Source: Penelope pileata
Lineage: Eukaryota; Chordata; Aves; Galliformes; Cracidae
Assembly (NCBI GenBank): GCA_013396635.1
Contig: WBMW01003969.1
Coordinates: 1,261,426 to 1,325,425 of the forward strand
Reading direction: 5' to 3'
DNA: 64,000 nucleotides
Part shown: in pieces, positions 36,036 through 49,500 of the stretch
Layout: each line of letters opens with the position of its first letter
How positions within the stretch are numbered: position 1 is the first letter of the stretch
Program-made: the position numbers and the translations under genes
Notes under the pieces: generated by a model
Seen by the model: the letters and a program-made list of their open reading frames with translations, nothing else
Told to the model about the DNA's origin: nothing
Databases searched by the model: none

Positions 36036-36624
36036 ATCAATGATCCATCACAGCTTGCTGATGGCCCCACCTGGGCCACTCCCACCTGACCACCCTGCTT
36101 CTTTCCCTGCAGCACTGAAGCCACAGGGATGCTCAGCCTGCACCCATCCTGGTCCCACCAAAGGCATGATGAAGGGCACCAAGATGGGGTGGCCCCCTGG
36201 GCAGGAGGGTCTCAGGCACTGAGGTACCAGACACTACAAATTGGTGCACAGCTTCCAAACCCTTCTGATTACCTCTCCCTGCCTCCAATCTCATGCAGGC
36301 TATCCCCACACAAAAGCAATATGAATACATTTTTCCCACTGTACCATGTCAGTTGGGGAGGAACATGACGGCCTATGGAAGACTTGTTTGGTGTACAACT
36401 TAAAAAGTTTGTATAATCATTCCATATCATGTTATAACTTGGTCTGGAGTCCACAGAGAGAGTGGAGCACCAGCATGTCCAGGCCAGCTTTCTGTCCACT
36501 GTTCTTTGTTCAATCCACGCTTACAGATATGTATGCCTAAAAATGCCAAAGGCATGCTGGATGGGACAGCCCTGTCTCTGAAGCTTCTTACTTTCTATAC
36601 AAGAAAGCTACCTCTCAAAGAGCA

Positions 36625-37062
36625 GGATGTTTATTAGGTACATAGTTGGAGTGGGTCCAGAGGAGGTCTCAAAGATGATCAGAGGGCTGGAGCACCTCTC
36701 CTGTGAAGAAAGGCTGAGGGAGCTGGGCTTGTTCAGCCTGGAGAAGAGAAGGCTCTGAGGAGACATCACTGCAACCCTCCAGTACTCAAAGAGGGCTTAT
36801 ATAAAAGATGGAGTGTGACATTTTATGTGGGCAGACAGTAACGCGATGAAGAGGAACAGCTTTAAACTAAAAAAGGGAAATTTAGGTTAGATGTCAGGAG
36901 GAAATCCTTTACTCAGAGGGTGGTGAGGCCCTGGCACAGCTGCCCAGAGAGCTGTGGGTGCCCCATCCCTGGAGGTGCTCAAGGCCAGGTTGGATGGGCC
37001 CTGGGCAGCCTGATCCAGTGGGTGGCAGCCCTGCCCATGGCAGGGGGTGAGACTGGATGATC
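36625..37062 (+). mobile_element. CR1 LINE 3' part, left piece of a split copy
   Basis: The plus strand shows GTCCAGAGGAGGTCTCAAAG, GAGCACCTCTCCTGTGAAGA, TTCAGCCTGGAGAAGAGAAG, TTAGGTTAGATGTCAGGAGG, and a 3' UTR ending GAGACTGGATGATC at 37062. The CR1 consensus continues with CTTTAAGGTCCC, which is found displaced at 37633, so the copy is interrupted by the minus-strand CR1 at 37063-37631. Antisense to the gene. Confidence 0.92.
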
Positions 37063-37631
37063 ACAGAATCATAGGGAATGGATGGGACTTCTGGAGATCA
37101 TCTAGTTCCACCCTCTGCTAAAGCAGGTTCCCTACAGCAGGTTGCACAGGAAAGCATCCAGGCGGGTCTTGAATATCTCCAGAGAAGGAGACTCCACAGC
37201 CTCTCTGGGCAGCCTGTTCCAGTGCTCTGTCACCCTCAACAGAAAGAAGTTCTTTCTCCTGTTCAGACAGAACTTCCTGTGTTCCAGTTTGTGCTCTTTG
37301 CTCCTTGTCCTGCCATAGGCATCAGCGAAAAGAGCCTGGCCCCATCCTCTTGACACTTGTCCTTTAGATATTTATAAGCATTGGCAAGATCCCCCCTCAG
37401 TCTTCTCTTCTCCAGGCTGAACAGCCCCAGGTCTCTCAGCCTTTCCTCATAAGGGAGATGCTCCATTGGACTGTCTCCAGGAGATCCCTGTCTTTCTTGA
37501 ACTGGGGAGCCCAGACCTGGACACCAGGCCTCACCAGGGCAGAGTAGAGGGGGAGGATCACTTCCTTCAACCTGCTGGCCACGCTCTTTTAAATGCACCC
37601 CAGGACACCATTGGCCTTCTTGGCCACCAGG
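37063..37631 (-). mobile_element. CR1 LINE fragment inserted into another CR1
   Basis: It starts with ACAGAATCATAGGGAATGG (inverted 3' end), then GATCATCTAGTTCCACCCTC, CTCTGGGCAGCCTGTTCCAG, AAGAAGTTCTTTCTCCTGTT, TCTTCTCTTCTCCAGGCTGA, and an ORF2 part ending CTTGGCCACCAGGGC at 37631. It is about 570 bp, minus strand, 5'-truncated and sense to SH3RF3. The frame still reads CR1 ORF2-end-like peptide (ERLRDLGLFSLEKRRLRGDL on the minus strand) but is a fragment. It is younger than the CR1 it splits. Confidence 0.93.
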
Positions 37632-37682
37632 GCATCTTTAAGGTCCCTTCCAATTCGAGCCATTCTGTGATTCTACGACACA
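37632..37682 (+). mobile_element. CR1 3' tail, right piece of the split copy
   Basis: ATCTTTAAGGTCCCTTCCAA, then TTCGAGCCATTCTGTGATTC, is the terminal CR1 3' UTR, continuing exactly where the plus-strand copy broke off at 37062. Confidence 0.9.
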
Positions 37683-40600
37683 TGGAGTACAACCAGCAGG
37701 CTGCAGCAGTATCTGCACAGCACTCATTTCCAATAGATCTTCCCTAGAAGGGTGCTAACAGCTGATGGAAAATGCCACATTTTACCAGCAGACCTTTGTA
37801 TCAAAATGGTATGCAGTGCAATATGTTTGCATCTAATGAACAAAAACAACATATGAAAAAGAGAGCCAGGGCTAACGCATACACGCTTTTGCATGCACTA
37901 CTATTCTGAGACCCACATAAAGCAGAGGTACATGTGATACTCTTCTGGACCAAAACCAGGCTATTTTTGTTTCTGTAATCACTGTATGAATTATGGCAGG
38001 ATCCAAGAAACTCAGTCAAGGACACGGCCTCTGCGGGCTCCCCAAAAAAAGAATACTTGCTGCTTGATGTCAAGCCAATTTAGAAACCTATTACAAGTGA
38101 ATGTAAGAAGGGAAAAGAGAGGGATGGGAAAGATAACAGTACAAGTGCGCAGTTAAACAAATGTGTAACTGAGTGGCTTTTACGGCTTCAAATCATGCTG
38201 CAAACACAAATGAGAATTAGATATTGCCAGCCTTATGGCAGCCCTCCTAAGTCTGAGAGCACTTCTGACTCCACAAGGACTCACTTCCACAAAAAGGCGA
38301 CACACACACCAGCACCTAGAGAAACGTCAACCTGCAGGATCCTTCGTTCACTGGCAGTCGCCACCAAGTCAACCAGGAGCCTCCAATTAGTGATGCTCCA
38401 TGGCTGTCAGAGCCCTGGGAGTCCTGCTACCATTCAATTAGTGGGCCATTTTCTCAGCTGCACTCTCCAACATAAGACCATGCTTACAGGCAGCATAGTG
38501 CTCTGCACCTGCCAATTTTTGCCAGTAACAGCTGATCCCATTTCAGATTCTCCAAGAATGTCCATTATTTCCCACTTCATCATGCTCTAAATTGGTACAA
38601 CCTAATATTTGCCAGCAGGCTCCAAGTTGCAAGGAAACCAGATGGCTACTCTCCCTTAAGTAGGTGTTACTGCTCTGCTTACCCAACTGATGGAGATTGT
38701 CTAGCTGGATTATTTGAAGCATTAAGGAGGAGAAAGATATTAAATATGCACAATACTTTTCTACACTAGAGGGTGAGGAAATTCTTTGCTAGTCAACTTC
38801 AAGCAGGAAAAGAATGCATTTTAACTCTTTGACATAAGAAAATATGAAGAGCTATAAAAAGGTTAAGAACTTCTTGAATTTGCAGCAATGCTCCATATGG
38901 ACAAAGAAGTGCTCCAGCTCTCAATATTGAAACTCTGATTTGTCTTGTAAGAATTAGATAATAAATCTCACTGGCTGGAATCTAGCTTAACAATGAAGCT
39001 GTTCTTTTTAAAACAACAAAACCCATGACTCTTTTGTTCACAGCAAAACCTAGTTAAAAAGGTCAATAAGAGACAGAGTATCTAAACAAAAAGTGATAAA
39101 AAATAGCGTCATATTGATACAAACAAAGTCATTTTCATTATTGGTAGAAGATTAAAGGCAAAAATAAAACCCCTTCCCAAAACAGCCAAGCTAATGAACT
39201 TTTGGGAATGTCAACGTCTTCCTGAAATACTGTGAAAAAATTATTTTAGCCTGCCAAGATAACAAATGCTTTATAGCTTTACCACTTTGCTTTTGTAGAG
39301 AACTCTGTTTTTAAACAGCTTTGCCCATGGATGCTGGAAAGTACTTCCCAAATAGGCTATGAGCACCAGAGAAAAGGTTCTGCTTGCTACTTTGTAAAAG
39401 CAAATGATGCTTTCTCTTTGCAAAGAACTTTTAGAAACCCTTTTTTAAACATAAACATGACTGCAAATTTCTTATTTTAAACTCTGACTATGTAAACAAG
39501 CATGGCTTTCTGGTGTCTGTCATCTGACCTTCAGGCAGATCTGCTTCCAGAGGAAAAGCTTAATGGAAAGTTCTGACCCAGAGTTGGTCTCAGGAATTTG
39601 ACATTTCTGAAGACTGTAGCTCTTACGACAAACCTTAACACCAGAGCACAGCTTTCCTGCTTGTTTCTGATCTCTCCTCTGAAATTCTGGCCCAGCTAAT
39701 CCCAAATCATAAAATGCCCTTGAGACTGCAGTAATGGGACACCCCAAAAAACTCAGGATATGATTTAGAGGGACAAGGCTTGGTTTCAAACACCAAACCA
39801 GACAAACATCCCCAGCAGCCCTGCATTCCCTGGGAGAAGAAAACCTTGTGTGACCAAGCTGTGTGGCAGCTGAGGGACACTGTCATGTAAGAGGTGCAAT
39901 TAAACACTGGTAAAAGTGTTCACAGGGGCTCAGCAACTGCTGCCTGCAATGTGAACTGAGGGAGAGTGTTTTGGTTTTCTTCCGGCTTTTAGACAGGGTA
40001 GTTTAGATTTTCTACTTGAGACTTCGCCATATGGGCAGCAAAGGTACCAACATTAAGCTGCCTCACTTAGGGCTTCTTGCTGCCAAAACTACTCCTTTAG
40101 TCATGGTAAACCACATGTTTTTGCAGAATGCATTATAATGACTTTATCTCCCTCTCTTTCTGTTGCACACGCCTACACAGACACAAGCGTGCACACAACT
40201 GTCGTCTCCACTGGCTGTCCCCAGGCGAAGGCTGCCCTGTATACTCCAATGTGACGCGATGAACTAAAGTTTCAATGGGCACCTACTTACACAGACAATT
40301 TGGGAAGATGAGCGGGGGAAAAGCTACTTCTTGGCCAGCATGCGCTTGGTAAGGACATAATTAGTCTTAGCTTTAGTCAGAAAAACAAATTGTTACCATG
40401 GAACTTGTTATTATTCTGGAACAAGATAGGAGCACAGGAGATTAAGTCAAATTTAAACAATTAGCCTTTGCTGTTCTAGTCTGTAATGGCAGCATTTTGG
40501 TCTTTAGTTGTTGTTGTAACAGTACTATACTAGCAGAAGGAAAAGGATAACGCCACCGTAATTTCTGTGGGTAATCAATAAGCAAGTGTAATGGCAACAC

Positions 40601-43422
40601 TCAACCAACGCATCTCCCCCAACAAAGATGCCAATTTGCTAATTGGATTGCTAATCCACGGCGCTGGCAAAATGGCTGCAGCACAGCTGAGACCTCCAAG
40701 GGACCTTGTGACACACAGTGGCCAGCAGAGCAGCTCCCGGGTTAGCGCAGTTCCAGACGGCATGGTGTTCTCCAAGAGAAGGGACAGGAGGTCTTTGCTA
40801 CTGAATGCTTCTAGCTTTCAGGGCATTGAGGAAAGGGTAAAAGATTCACTTGTGACTGATACCCGACCTGCTACAGAGAGGGTTCTGCTCTGCTTCTGGT
40901 TTAGCAACATACTTGGGTGCATGCTTCATGCTGGGCACAGACCAAAGCGCCTCGAATGGGACTAAAATGCCACTCTTATCTGAATAAGGAAGGATTGCTT
41001 ACATTCTCAGCGTTACGCATGTGCTTAAGTATTTTGTTAGACTGGGGCCAGTCTGAACCAGAAAGTGCAGTTTATTAAGGCTTTCAGGAAAACTGGTTCA
41101 TTCGCTCTGCAAAATTTTTTCTGTATAGAAAGAATTAGCCGAAGGATGGTGCTCTTCAAACACAGCTTTAAGACTAGAAATATGTTACTTCAGGCCCCAT
41201 TTTAAGGGGAAAGGTTGCAAAATTCTCCAGATCAGTTCATGCCTGATAAAAAGAAAAAACTGCTCAGAAAAAAAGATCATGCTTAAGGATTTGGAAAGGA
41301 ATCACTGAGCAGAGAAGAAAGAAAAATTAAGATTATTAGTAAAAGTTCTTCACAATGCCTCTCTGAAAGACTGAAAATACTTCCACCCAGGGACTGCTAA
41401 TTTTTATACTTTACAGTTCACAAATATTGAGAAGATCACGCACATCCCTATTTTATGCCTTGCAGAAACTTTGGCAACTTCAAGTTCCATAGCTGACTTT
41501 GTGATTAAAATAAGCAATCTGAATTTATTACTGTGCTTTCAGTTCAGAGTAGTTACTTTCAGGAAATATTAAGTTCTTATGCCCTCATTAAATTAGTTTT
41601 GCTGGTATTATAATTTATGCTCTGAAGCACAGTGAGGTTATTAAATAAGTAAGGGCATAGCTACACAGGAATCTCTGTTCCTGCTAGTTTTCTGTGAAAG
41701 CATTTTCATCTCCAAAAAGCAGCATTTCAGAAAGTTAAAGCAGCTTTTCCTTCGTGTTATCCCCACTGGCAAACGTAGGGGACAGCCTTTCTTCTACTGT
41801 AGCCAAGTAGCAAAACCAACCTTCGACTCAAACGGGTGTTAGGAGAAAGTAGGCAACACTTCACATAGTACTTGGAATGTTCATTGGGTAAGCTAGCACA
41901 GGCAACACGCAGCACTTCCAAAGGCTTACTGAAGGGATATTAGTGGACAAGGTTGTGCCAAAGGCTCTTCAACCAAGTCATATTGAATGCATCTATACTT
42001 TTCATCTTTAGTACGTTTAATAAATTCAGATTAAAAAATGTTTAGACAAAACCTCTCAACGACTCCCTTGGGCAGAAGCTACAAAATCCTATCTCAATCA
42101 CTTACTTATGCATCATCTTCTAATGAGGAGTCATTAGTAAGGCACAGTTTAAGAGAAAATACTATAGCTAAAACAAGGCATTGGTTAATGTTTTCGTGTT
42201 AATCATCTCCAGTATTGCCTTTTCTAATTTATTGCCAGAGAAGGACAAGCAAATGTGGAACAGATTTTCTGCAAGTGGTTCATTCATTATGGAAGATAGA
42301 TTTCTGAAACCCCACATTGTGACTGAGAGCAGAGTCACTCCACACACCCAGAAAACGCAAGAAGAGCAACACAGGCATTTGCTTGAACACATTCACAGGG
42401 CAGGATACCTGCAGAAATACTTCAATAGGACACATCCCAAACTGCAAGTGTCTTGTTCCTCTAGTCATAGGCTGTGGCACGAGTCCTGCTCCCTCTTCCA
42501 AAAGCCTGCTAAATATGTCAGCATGTTTCAAGGAAGGAGGGGAACTCCTGACACATACGACCATCTAGCAGATAGCCTTCCTAGTCAGGGTCATACATGT
42601 ACTCATTTAAAACAAGCCAATCATTTTTGCCTACAACATGGTTCCTTGGGAGGCAGCAGTACTCAGCAATCTATTTCCCTGTCTTACAAGACCTTTCTCA
42701 TTTAGCAGCAATGTCACTTCTAACGCACTGAGAGGCCAAAGGAATGTAGCATATTAGAACAGCATGTGCTTGGATGAGCATGTCATCATGATCTTGCAGA
42801 ATGGAAATAAATGATGCGTGCAGCAGAAGTAAACACTAAGCCTTGGGTGGTGAACTGGGATGTTTTTTTCTTCCCTTTTTTCCCGAACAGTTTTAAGACA
42901 GAAAATAGTTCGCAGTGATAGAGAGCAAACACATGGCTTGGTGAATCCCAGAAAAATGTACGGTCTGCTGCAAAGTCTGCTCGGGAGCAAAGTGCAGCTA
43001 ATAACCTTAAGGAAACTAATGTCCAAATGGCTGAGAAGAAAGAAGATAAAACTAAATGAAATGGCATTTAAAATAGATGAACTCATCATAAAGAAGTATG
43101 CTTTCTGCATCCCTCCCCATTTCTAGCTACCTAGCCTTCAGCTCCAAGTATGAGGATTATTTTACTCTGATCTGTCATCTCTGAATCTCAGATCTGCCGT
43201 ATGTCTTCCCTGTGCCTGAGGATTTCCTTCGCTTTTCTTCCTGTCTGTCCTCTGTGGACACCGTTTTTCATAACGAGATGCTCACGACAGCACCAAAGCT
43301 CCTTTGAAACCAAGAAAAGTAACCAAATGCAGCTTTACTGAACATCAGAAAGAGTGGGAGAATCTAGTCTATTTTTACTTATAAATTATTCAGAAACCTA
43401 AATAAAAAGTGGAGTCGTGAAT

Positions 43423-43500
43423 TCATGGGCTTGATCCTAATTCCTTTGAAGTCAGTGGCAAAACTCCAGCTGTCTTCAACGGTGGAAGGTCTGGTGCCCA
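43423..43500. repeat. Probable ancient amniote interspersed repeat fragment
   Basis: GGGCTTGATCCTAATTCCTT, GAAGTCAGTGGCAAAACTCC and TGTCTTCAACGGTGGAAG echo the inverted-repeat-like 'TGATCC..GAAGTCAATGG..CCATTGACTTCAATGG' words common in bird, turtle and crocodile repeats. I cannot name the family. Confidence 0.35.
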
Positions 43501-46500
43501 TCTGGCACCAATTGCAGCACCAGCAGAGTCCCTGTTGGAGACTGTGAGGACTTCACTGACAAACTGGTTTATCATCAAAAAATGAAATTAATTGGAATTG
43601 AAGTACTTCCCGGGAAAATCCTAGTTTCAACAAAATGTTCATCACAAAATTGTTTCCTAGATCTTGTTTCTCAGCTAAAAAACACGAAAATGACCATGGC
43701 TGCAGTGGTTCAGGAGTTCATCCAGGTACCTGGACTCCAGGCTGCATGTCCCTGAGCTGAGGAACACTGGAGACCTAAAGCGGCATTGGCATTTTCGTGG
43801 GAGGAGGTCACTGGGTTTTAGGCTACACTGAGTCTCCCTCCCCTCCTGCTCACTCTAAGTGGAAAGCCTTTGTGCATCTGTGAGTACAGGTGCCCAGGTG
43901 CAGTGACAGAAGCCATTCAAGAGGTACTCCTCACGCCTCACTGATGCCTGGCAACCGTATAAGCCCTACAGTTGCTGCCCGTTACTGCAAGGAGGGGAAG
44001 CCCTCTGAAACAGCACTGTGCTGAAATCTAGAACACCTCCACCTGCAGAAACTGAGCCAGCTGGATGTCAAAACCACAGCATGGGCTAGGAAAGATCCTG
44101 AAGTTCCTGGAGCAGAGCTATGTAGATTGCAAGTAATCTCAAAGCAATACCTGCAGAGCCTACCTGCTTTCAGGAGAGCCAAGCCTCATGTTTCCAGCAT
44201 TTTCTGGCAGCTTTCTACCTCCTTCCCTCACATTCCACAAGGCTCCTGGTGGTAATGTTTTCCTGGATGCTCAACAATACCTATAGTAATACCTATATAT
44301 TTCAAATTAACTGAACATTAACAGGTCAAACATCAGCAGTTAAGGCAGAGGATCTTTTCAGAGTCAATGCACACATCAGGCCTGTGAGTCTCAAAACAAA
44401 TAACTTCCAAACTAGGGTGTGTGATCCCAAGTAATTACAAATGAGATTGTGAACCAGGCAATACTGTGCTCACATCGCTGCATGGACGTTTTTTGCATGC
44501 ATTGTGGCATGGACCCACATCTATTAGACACCACATCTTGCCCCTTTGTTCATTCTGTGAGGTTCATTCTTGGAAATATCGTGATTGAAAATACTGCACT
44601 TGTAATACGGTCGTTGTGAAGGAAGCAACAATATTATGAAGTCTTTTTTTAAGGAAAGAACTTCCTTCCAAGGTAATGTGATAAAGGAAATGGATGAAAT
44701 AAACATCAAAATAGATACAGATGCTGAAGTCCTTTCTGAATTCGATTACAAAAGTGTTCTGGTGGACGCTGAGAAAAAGACCTATGTGCACCCCACATCA
44801 TGCAATTTTATCGGCAGAAAGCACAAAGTTGGATAAACCCAAGAAGTCCTTGGAATAACAGTACAAGGAGTATGTGGGAAAGCTAACATCATTTTTCAAG
44901 TACTGCAAGGCTTTGCCTGTACTGAGCAAGCAAGAAGTCTTTGCTGAGGTGATTTACAACTTTGTGTAAAATAAGAAATCTCATGCAATTGGGGAAAATT
45001 AAGTTTTATGTGCTGCAACTGAAGATTACCTGTGGGGAATCACACACAAATATATGTGCTGCTGTCTCTATCTCTGATAAAGTAGTGAAATGAAGAATGA
45101 AAGCAAATGGCAAGAAAATATTTTGGTTCAATTGCTTGTAAAAGGAACCAAGGTATACGCGCTTCGAGCAGAAATCAGCAGTAAAGGGCTGCCATAAACA
45201 GTCTTCGCCCTGTGTCTACTATATATAGGAAAGAGACATTTTCAACTACATACTGCTTCCCAGACATGAGACAGAGAAGGACTGCTGGATGTGGGACAAG
45301 CTATTTGTAACAGAATAACATCCCATGGAGCTGTACAGTTAAGATATTGCGTGCACAGAGCTCCTGCTAGAGCTGGCTGCAGAGCAGGGCTGCCGGCTGC
45401 AGAGGAGAGTCACAGCAGCAGCTCTGGGGATACACTGCATGATTCCCTGGGAGCAGCCAACTTCAGGGGATGCCAGCCACAAGACATGAAAGCTATTGTG
45501 TCATTGGAGAGCTGTGTCCAGGCTTTGGGTTAGCTATTTGCCAGTCTAGGCAAAAATATGGGTTTTGAGACATGATGTGCTGCTGTTTCACCCGGATGTC
45601 TGATAACATCCTAGAGGTAAAGTTTTGAGGCATTCCTCTGAAACGGGAGATGAACTACATGTGGTTGTGATGGGTGGAAGCAAACCAGGATGCACTGACT
45701 GTCCTGTGTCCTTCTTGCCTTTGCTCATGGGTAGAAAAAAAAAGAGTTGCTCTGAGAGAGGCAGAACTTACCAGCCTGAGTTTGCATCTCACAGTTGCCC
45801 TATCCTGTGTCCATTACAGTGAAAACTGCTTGAGATTACTTGTGCATTTAAAGTGTCTCCATCCCACAGAGATGATGCCTGGTACAGCAGCACAGCTCTC
45901 TTTTCCCTCAGTGGGAGCACTACTTTACATCTTTCCTCACTCTATGCAGTAAGCAATTACTTTTAACAGTTTTCACACAAGGTTGTTTTACCTGGGAGCC
46001 TTTCGTAATTCTGTCATATTTGGTGAAAGGTGGGTAACAAACTGGAAGGGCATTTGGAAGCAGCGGCTGTTGCATGGGGTGTAATCATGCACATCTGATC
46101 GTGTAGGAAGCTTGAGCAGTAGCTGACAGCTCTGAAAGCCAGTCGGTGAGACACTAAAGTGTGTTTTCTGTGCTACATGGTGATGTAATTGGGTTCACAA
46201 CCCTCCCCCCTCATCTTCTGGAAGAAAAATCCAACAAGGCTGAACTGTGACGAATTCCCTTGACTCCGCAAATTCTTGACTGAAAATGGCAGCGTTCAGC
46301 CTTGCACTCATGGTGTGACTGACTGCCCCTTGACTAGAGGAACCATTTGCAGCCTTCTTTGGAGAATAGGAGACATTACAACATGATTGGGTACACATCC
46401 AAGGTCAGACTTTCAACTGACTTGCCACTGGCTGCAGTCACTGAACTTTCTGCTATCAAACTAGAAAACTCTATTTATTCCATCTCCTGCATATGATTTC

Positions 46501-49500
46501 TGGCTCAGGGCAAAGGACATATAACCAGTGTTTGAGTCATGTAGTGAAACAGCTAGCACCCTTCCTCCTGTGCACACAGGATGCTGGACGCTCTGCTGCC
46601 TGTCAAGGCCTGCTCTGCCCTGGGTGTCCCTGCTAGGCCTGAGGAGTGTCACTTCCCCAGCACCAAGCACCTCTGAGCAGATCCCTTAGGATGCTTGGGC
46701 ACATGTGTCACATTACTGCAATAAAGTACGATGATTGCCGGCATTAGTCATTTTTATGACATCCATATGCAAATGTTGTTTATGTTAGTATGCTACAACT
46801 GGAAGGAATTTGGAAAACCACTGCTCTAGGCCATGTTGTTTCAGTTCTGAGATGGCAAATTAATGGGCTAACAAAAAATCTGCACAGTAGGAAATCTTTC
46901 TGAAAGTGCAGAACACTGACTTTTATTTTCCTCCTGTTTGTGGAATTACTTAAGCCCAAATATTTTTCTAACACATTCCTTTCTGAAAATGGATTGCCCT
47001 GGGTTGCACCTACATTCTGCAGGCAGAATTGTCCCGAGGGAACTCTATTTTTGCAAACTGTGACCAAACCATGCGATGCAGCCACAGAGAAACATTTGTA
47101 AATAACACTTATTAATTTTGCCATTAAATTCTGAAGAACTCCCACCACAGATTACAGCTCCATTGTGCGAAATGTTACGTAAACACAGAGCGAAAAGACA
47201 GCTCTTGGCTCAAAGAAATATGATTTAAGATGTGGTCAAGAGAGAATATATAGATACAGACAAAGTATACAATGAGACAATCTTATCAGGAACATGGACA
47301 AAGGACGATGGACATGATTAATCTTCTGCAGCCATGACAGTCAAGAACAATTTCATAGAGGGGTCTGAAAGAGTAATGCTGATGCTGCTGTCTAGATGTT
47401 TTTGAAGCATTTTTCACAGTGAAGAACAGAGCATTACCAAAAACATAAGAATTTGAAAAAAATGACAAAGTGATTGGCACCAATGACTGATCAAAGGCAG
47501 AAGCTGATCTTTCAGCAGAAAATGAGAGACAATAGATAGAGAAATGAGTAATCAAAGTTTCCCAAGTATGGACAAGTTGTATCTGTTCAACAGGACAGCA
47601 CAGGTCATCCATCAGAGGGAAAGAAGTAGCAGCAGATGAGCGCTCTGGATGGTCATGAGTAAGGCAGGTCTGAATTCATTATGGATGCAGAAAAGGTGCA
47701 GCCATAATCAGGATACACGATGATCAGAGTTCGATCTTTGTGGATGTTCAACAGCCAGCTTGGCCAAGGACTAAGTAGGATTGCCAGATACATGGATGAA
47801 TGGAGCCAGGTGTGAGGATGCGACTCCCATTGGCAACGTCTTTCTAATTTGCCATGAAAGCACATTGATCCCTCTTTAATCAAAGACCAAAAGGGAAGAG
47901 TAACACAATTAATTTGACAGTGTGCTGCATGGAAATCTCTGGTATGTATTGAGCAAAAATTGCTCAATGCAACAGTAGACAGACGTATCCCTAGACTGGT
48001 GTGGAGCTGCCTTTGCTATAACCTTAAACTAAGCTCTAAGGAGCATTCCTGTGCCATCAGGGACAAAAACTAGAGGCAGTGCTTGATGCAGAGCATGGCC
48101 CCAGCAGCTGCTGAAGAAAAACCACACAGCTACAACACTAAGCGCTCCCAGACCACGTCGTGGCTCAGGGAACTGATGGGAATGAGGTGACAAGCATCTC
48201 TATGGCCCTCCTTCCATCCCAATAATTCATGCATCAAGGGAAAGGAAGAAACAGGCACCTCCTTTTCTCTCTTCGGCAATGCCCTTATGGAAGGAAAAGG
48301 TTTTGGCTTGGGAGGAGCACCCCTCCCTAAGTACTAGACTGAAGCCAAGGCTGTTATTTCTGCCCTGAAAGAGAAAAGACACACAGATCTTCCTCCTGTC
48401 CTAGGAAAAGAAAAAGGAGATGAGGAAAACATCGATGTAAATTCCTTACCCTGCTGCTGAAGAAGATACAAATCAAATAAAGGGATCAAGGAGATCCCCA
48501 GCAAGAAACATATCATTGAGCTGTACTTCTCACATCAACAATAGTGAAGACAGAGCGCGAACCAGGAGCACTCTCCCTGTTTCTGCAGGGTTGCTTTATT
48601 CTCAAGAAACAGTAAAACAAGGAAGGGTTGCCTCTTCCCTCAGTGTCCTCTCTTGAGAATCAGGGCAAGAGAATATCTCCAGCATGAGTCCACCACTGCC
48701 TGATTGCTCTGGTGCGCCTCCTGCTTTGTCCCAAGGTTTCCAGAAAAATACTGTTACAGAAAAATTCTATTATGGAAACCTCTCTCATGAAATTTCCTGT
48801 CAATTTGATTCAATTGTGTCTAAGCAGATCGGAAAACTTCGAAGTCAGATTTAGAGCAGGCCACTCCCTCCAGCCTTACTTAAACCAAGGGTAATACGAT
48901 TAGCCTTGTTTACAGAATATCTAGTGCTGCTTTGTCATAAAATTATAGCTTAATAAAATAATTAGATAAATTGAGGGATGACCAGGAGGAAGAAGAGGTT
49001 GGTTGCAGAAAGACCTGTGTTCCTCACCTCGCTGTTTTGATGGGATGGTTTAGAGCACAATTCAACAGCAGCATCGCCTGCAGAGTATCCACAGGTGAGG
49101 GTTGGTGCTCTGGTCATGTTTTCCTGAGGTGAGTGTGAGATGCCACATGCCCTCCTTTCCCATCTTCACACTTTCTGCCCTGTATCCACATCAATGCTCG
49201 TGTGCCTACGTAGTAAATGGGATGATGGAACAGATATGACTGGAAACTAAAAAAGCAATGACAGCTTAAATGAGTAGCTTTCAATGGGGTGAGTTCCCTG
49301 ATCCATCTCAGCACACAGCCAGAGATCTGGTAGTCCTGGAACAAGGAAAGCAACAGGAAAGTGTCGTCATGGATGAGGCAAAAGCAGGACAATTCCCTTG
49401 GCAGCAGCTCTTGTTTTTGTCAGATTCAAATAATGACAGCATCACACCCAAAAATGGTACGGCAGATCATAAAATCAGCAAGGGCAGATCTATTTTGTAA

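Noticed and set aside
36110..36125. CTTCTTTCCCTGCAG on the plus strand, a good splice-acceptor match
   Set aside because: It is on the wrong strand for the gene, and no plus-strand exon or donor with coding character follows.
35215..36222. 335-codon plus-strand open frame, Lys/Arg/Glu/Gly-rich in its second half
   Set aside because: Its first half is antisense to the SH3RF3 exon and its second half is the translation of the polypurine tract, which lacks stops in most frames. Composition alone explains it.
47640..48000. Stretch whose plus-strand translation loosely suggested a retroviral envelope-like pattern
   Set aside because: Only a few cysteine/proline positions agree, frames are broken, and no LTR, primer-binding site or polypurine tract is recognisable around it. 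The evidence is too weak to call an endogenous retrovirus.
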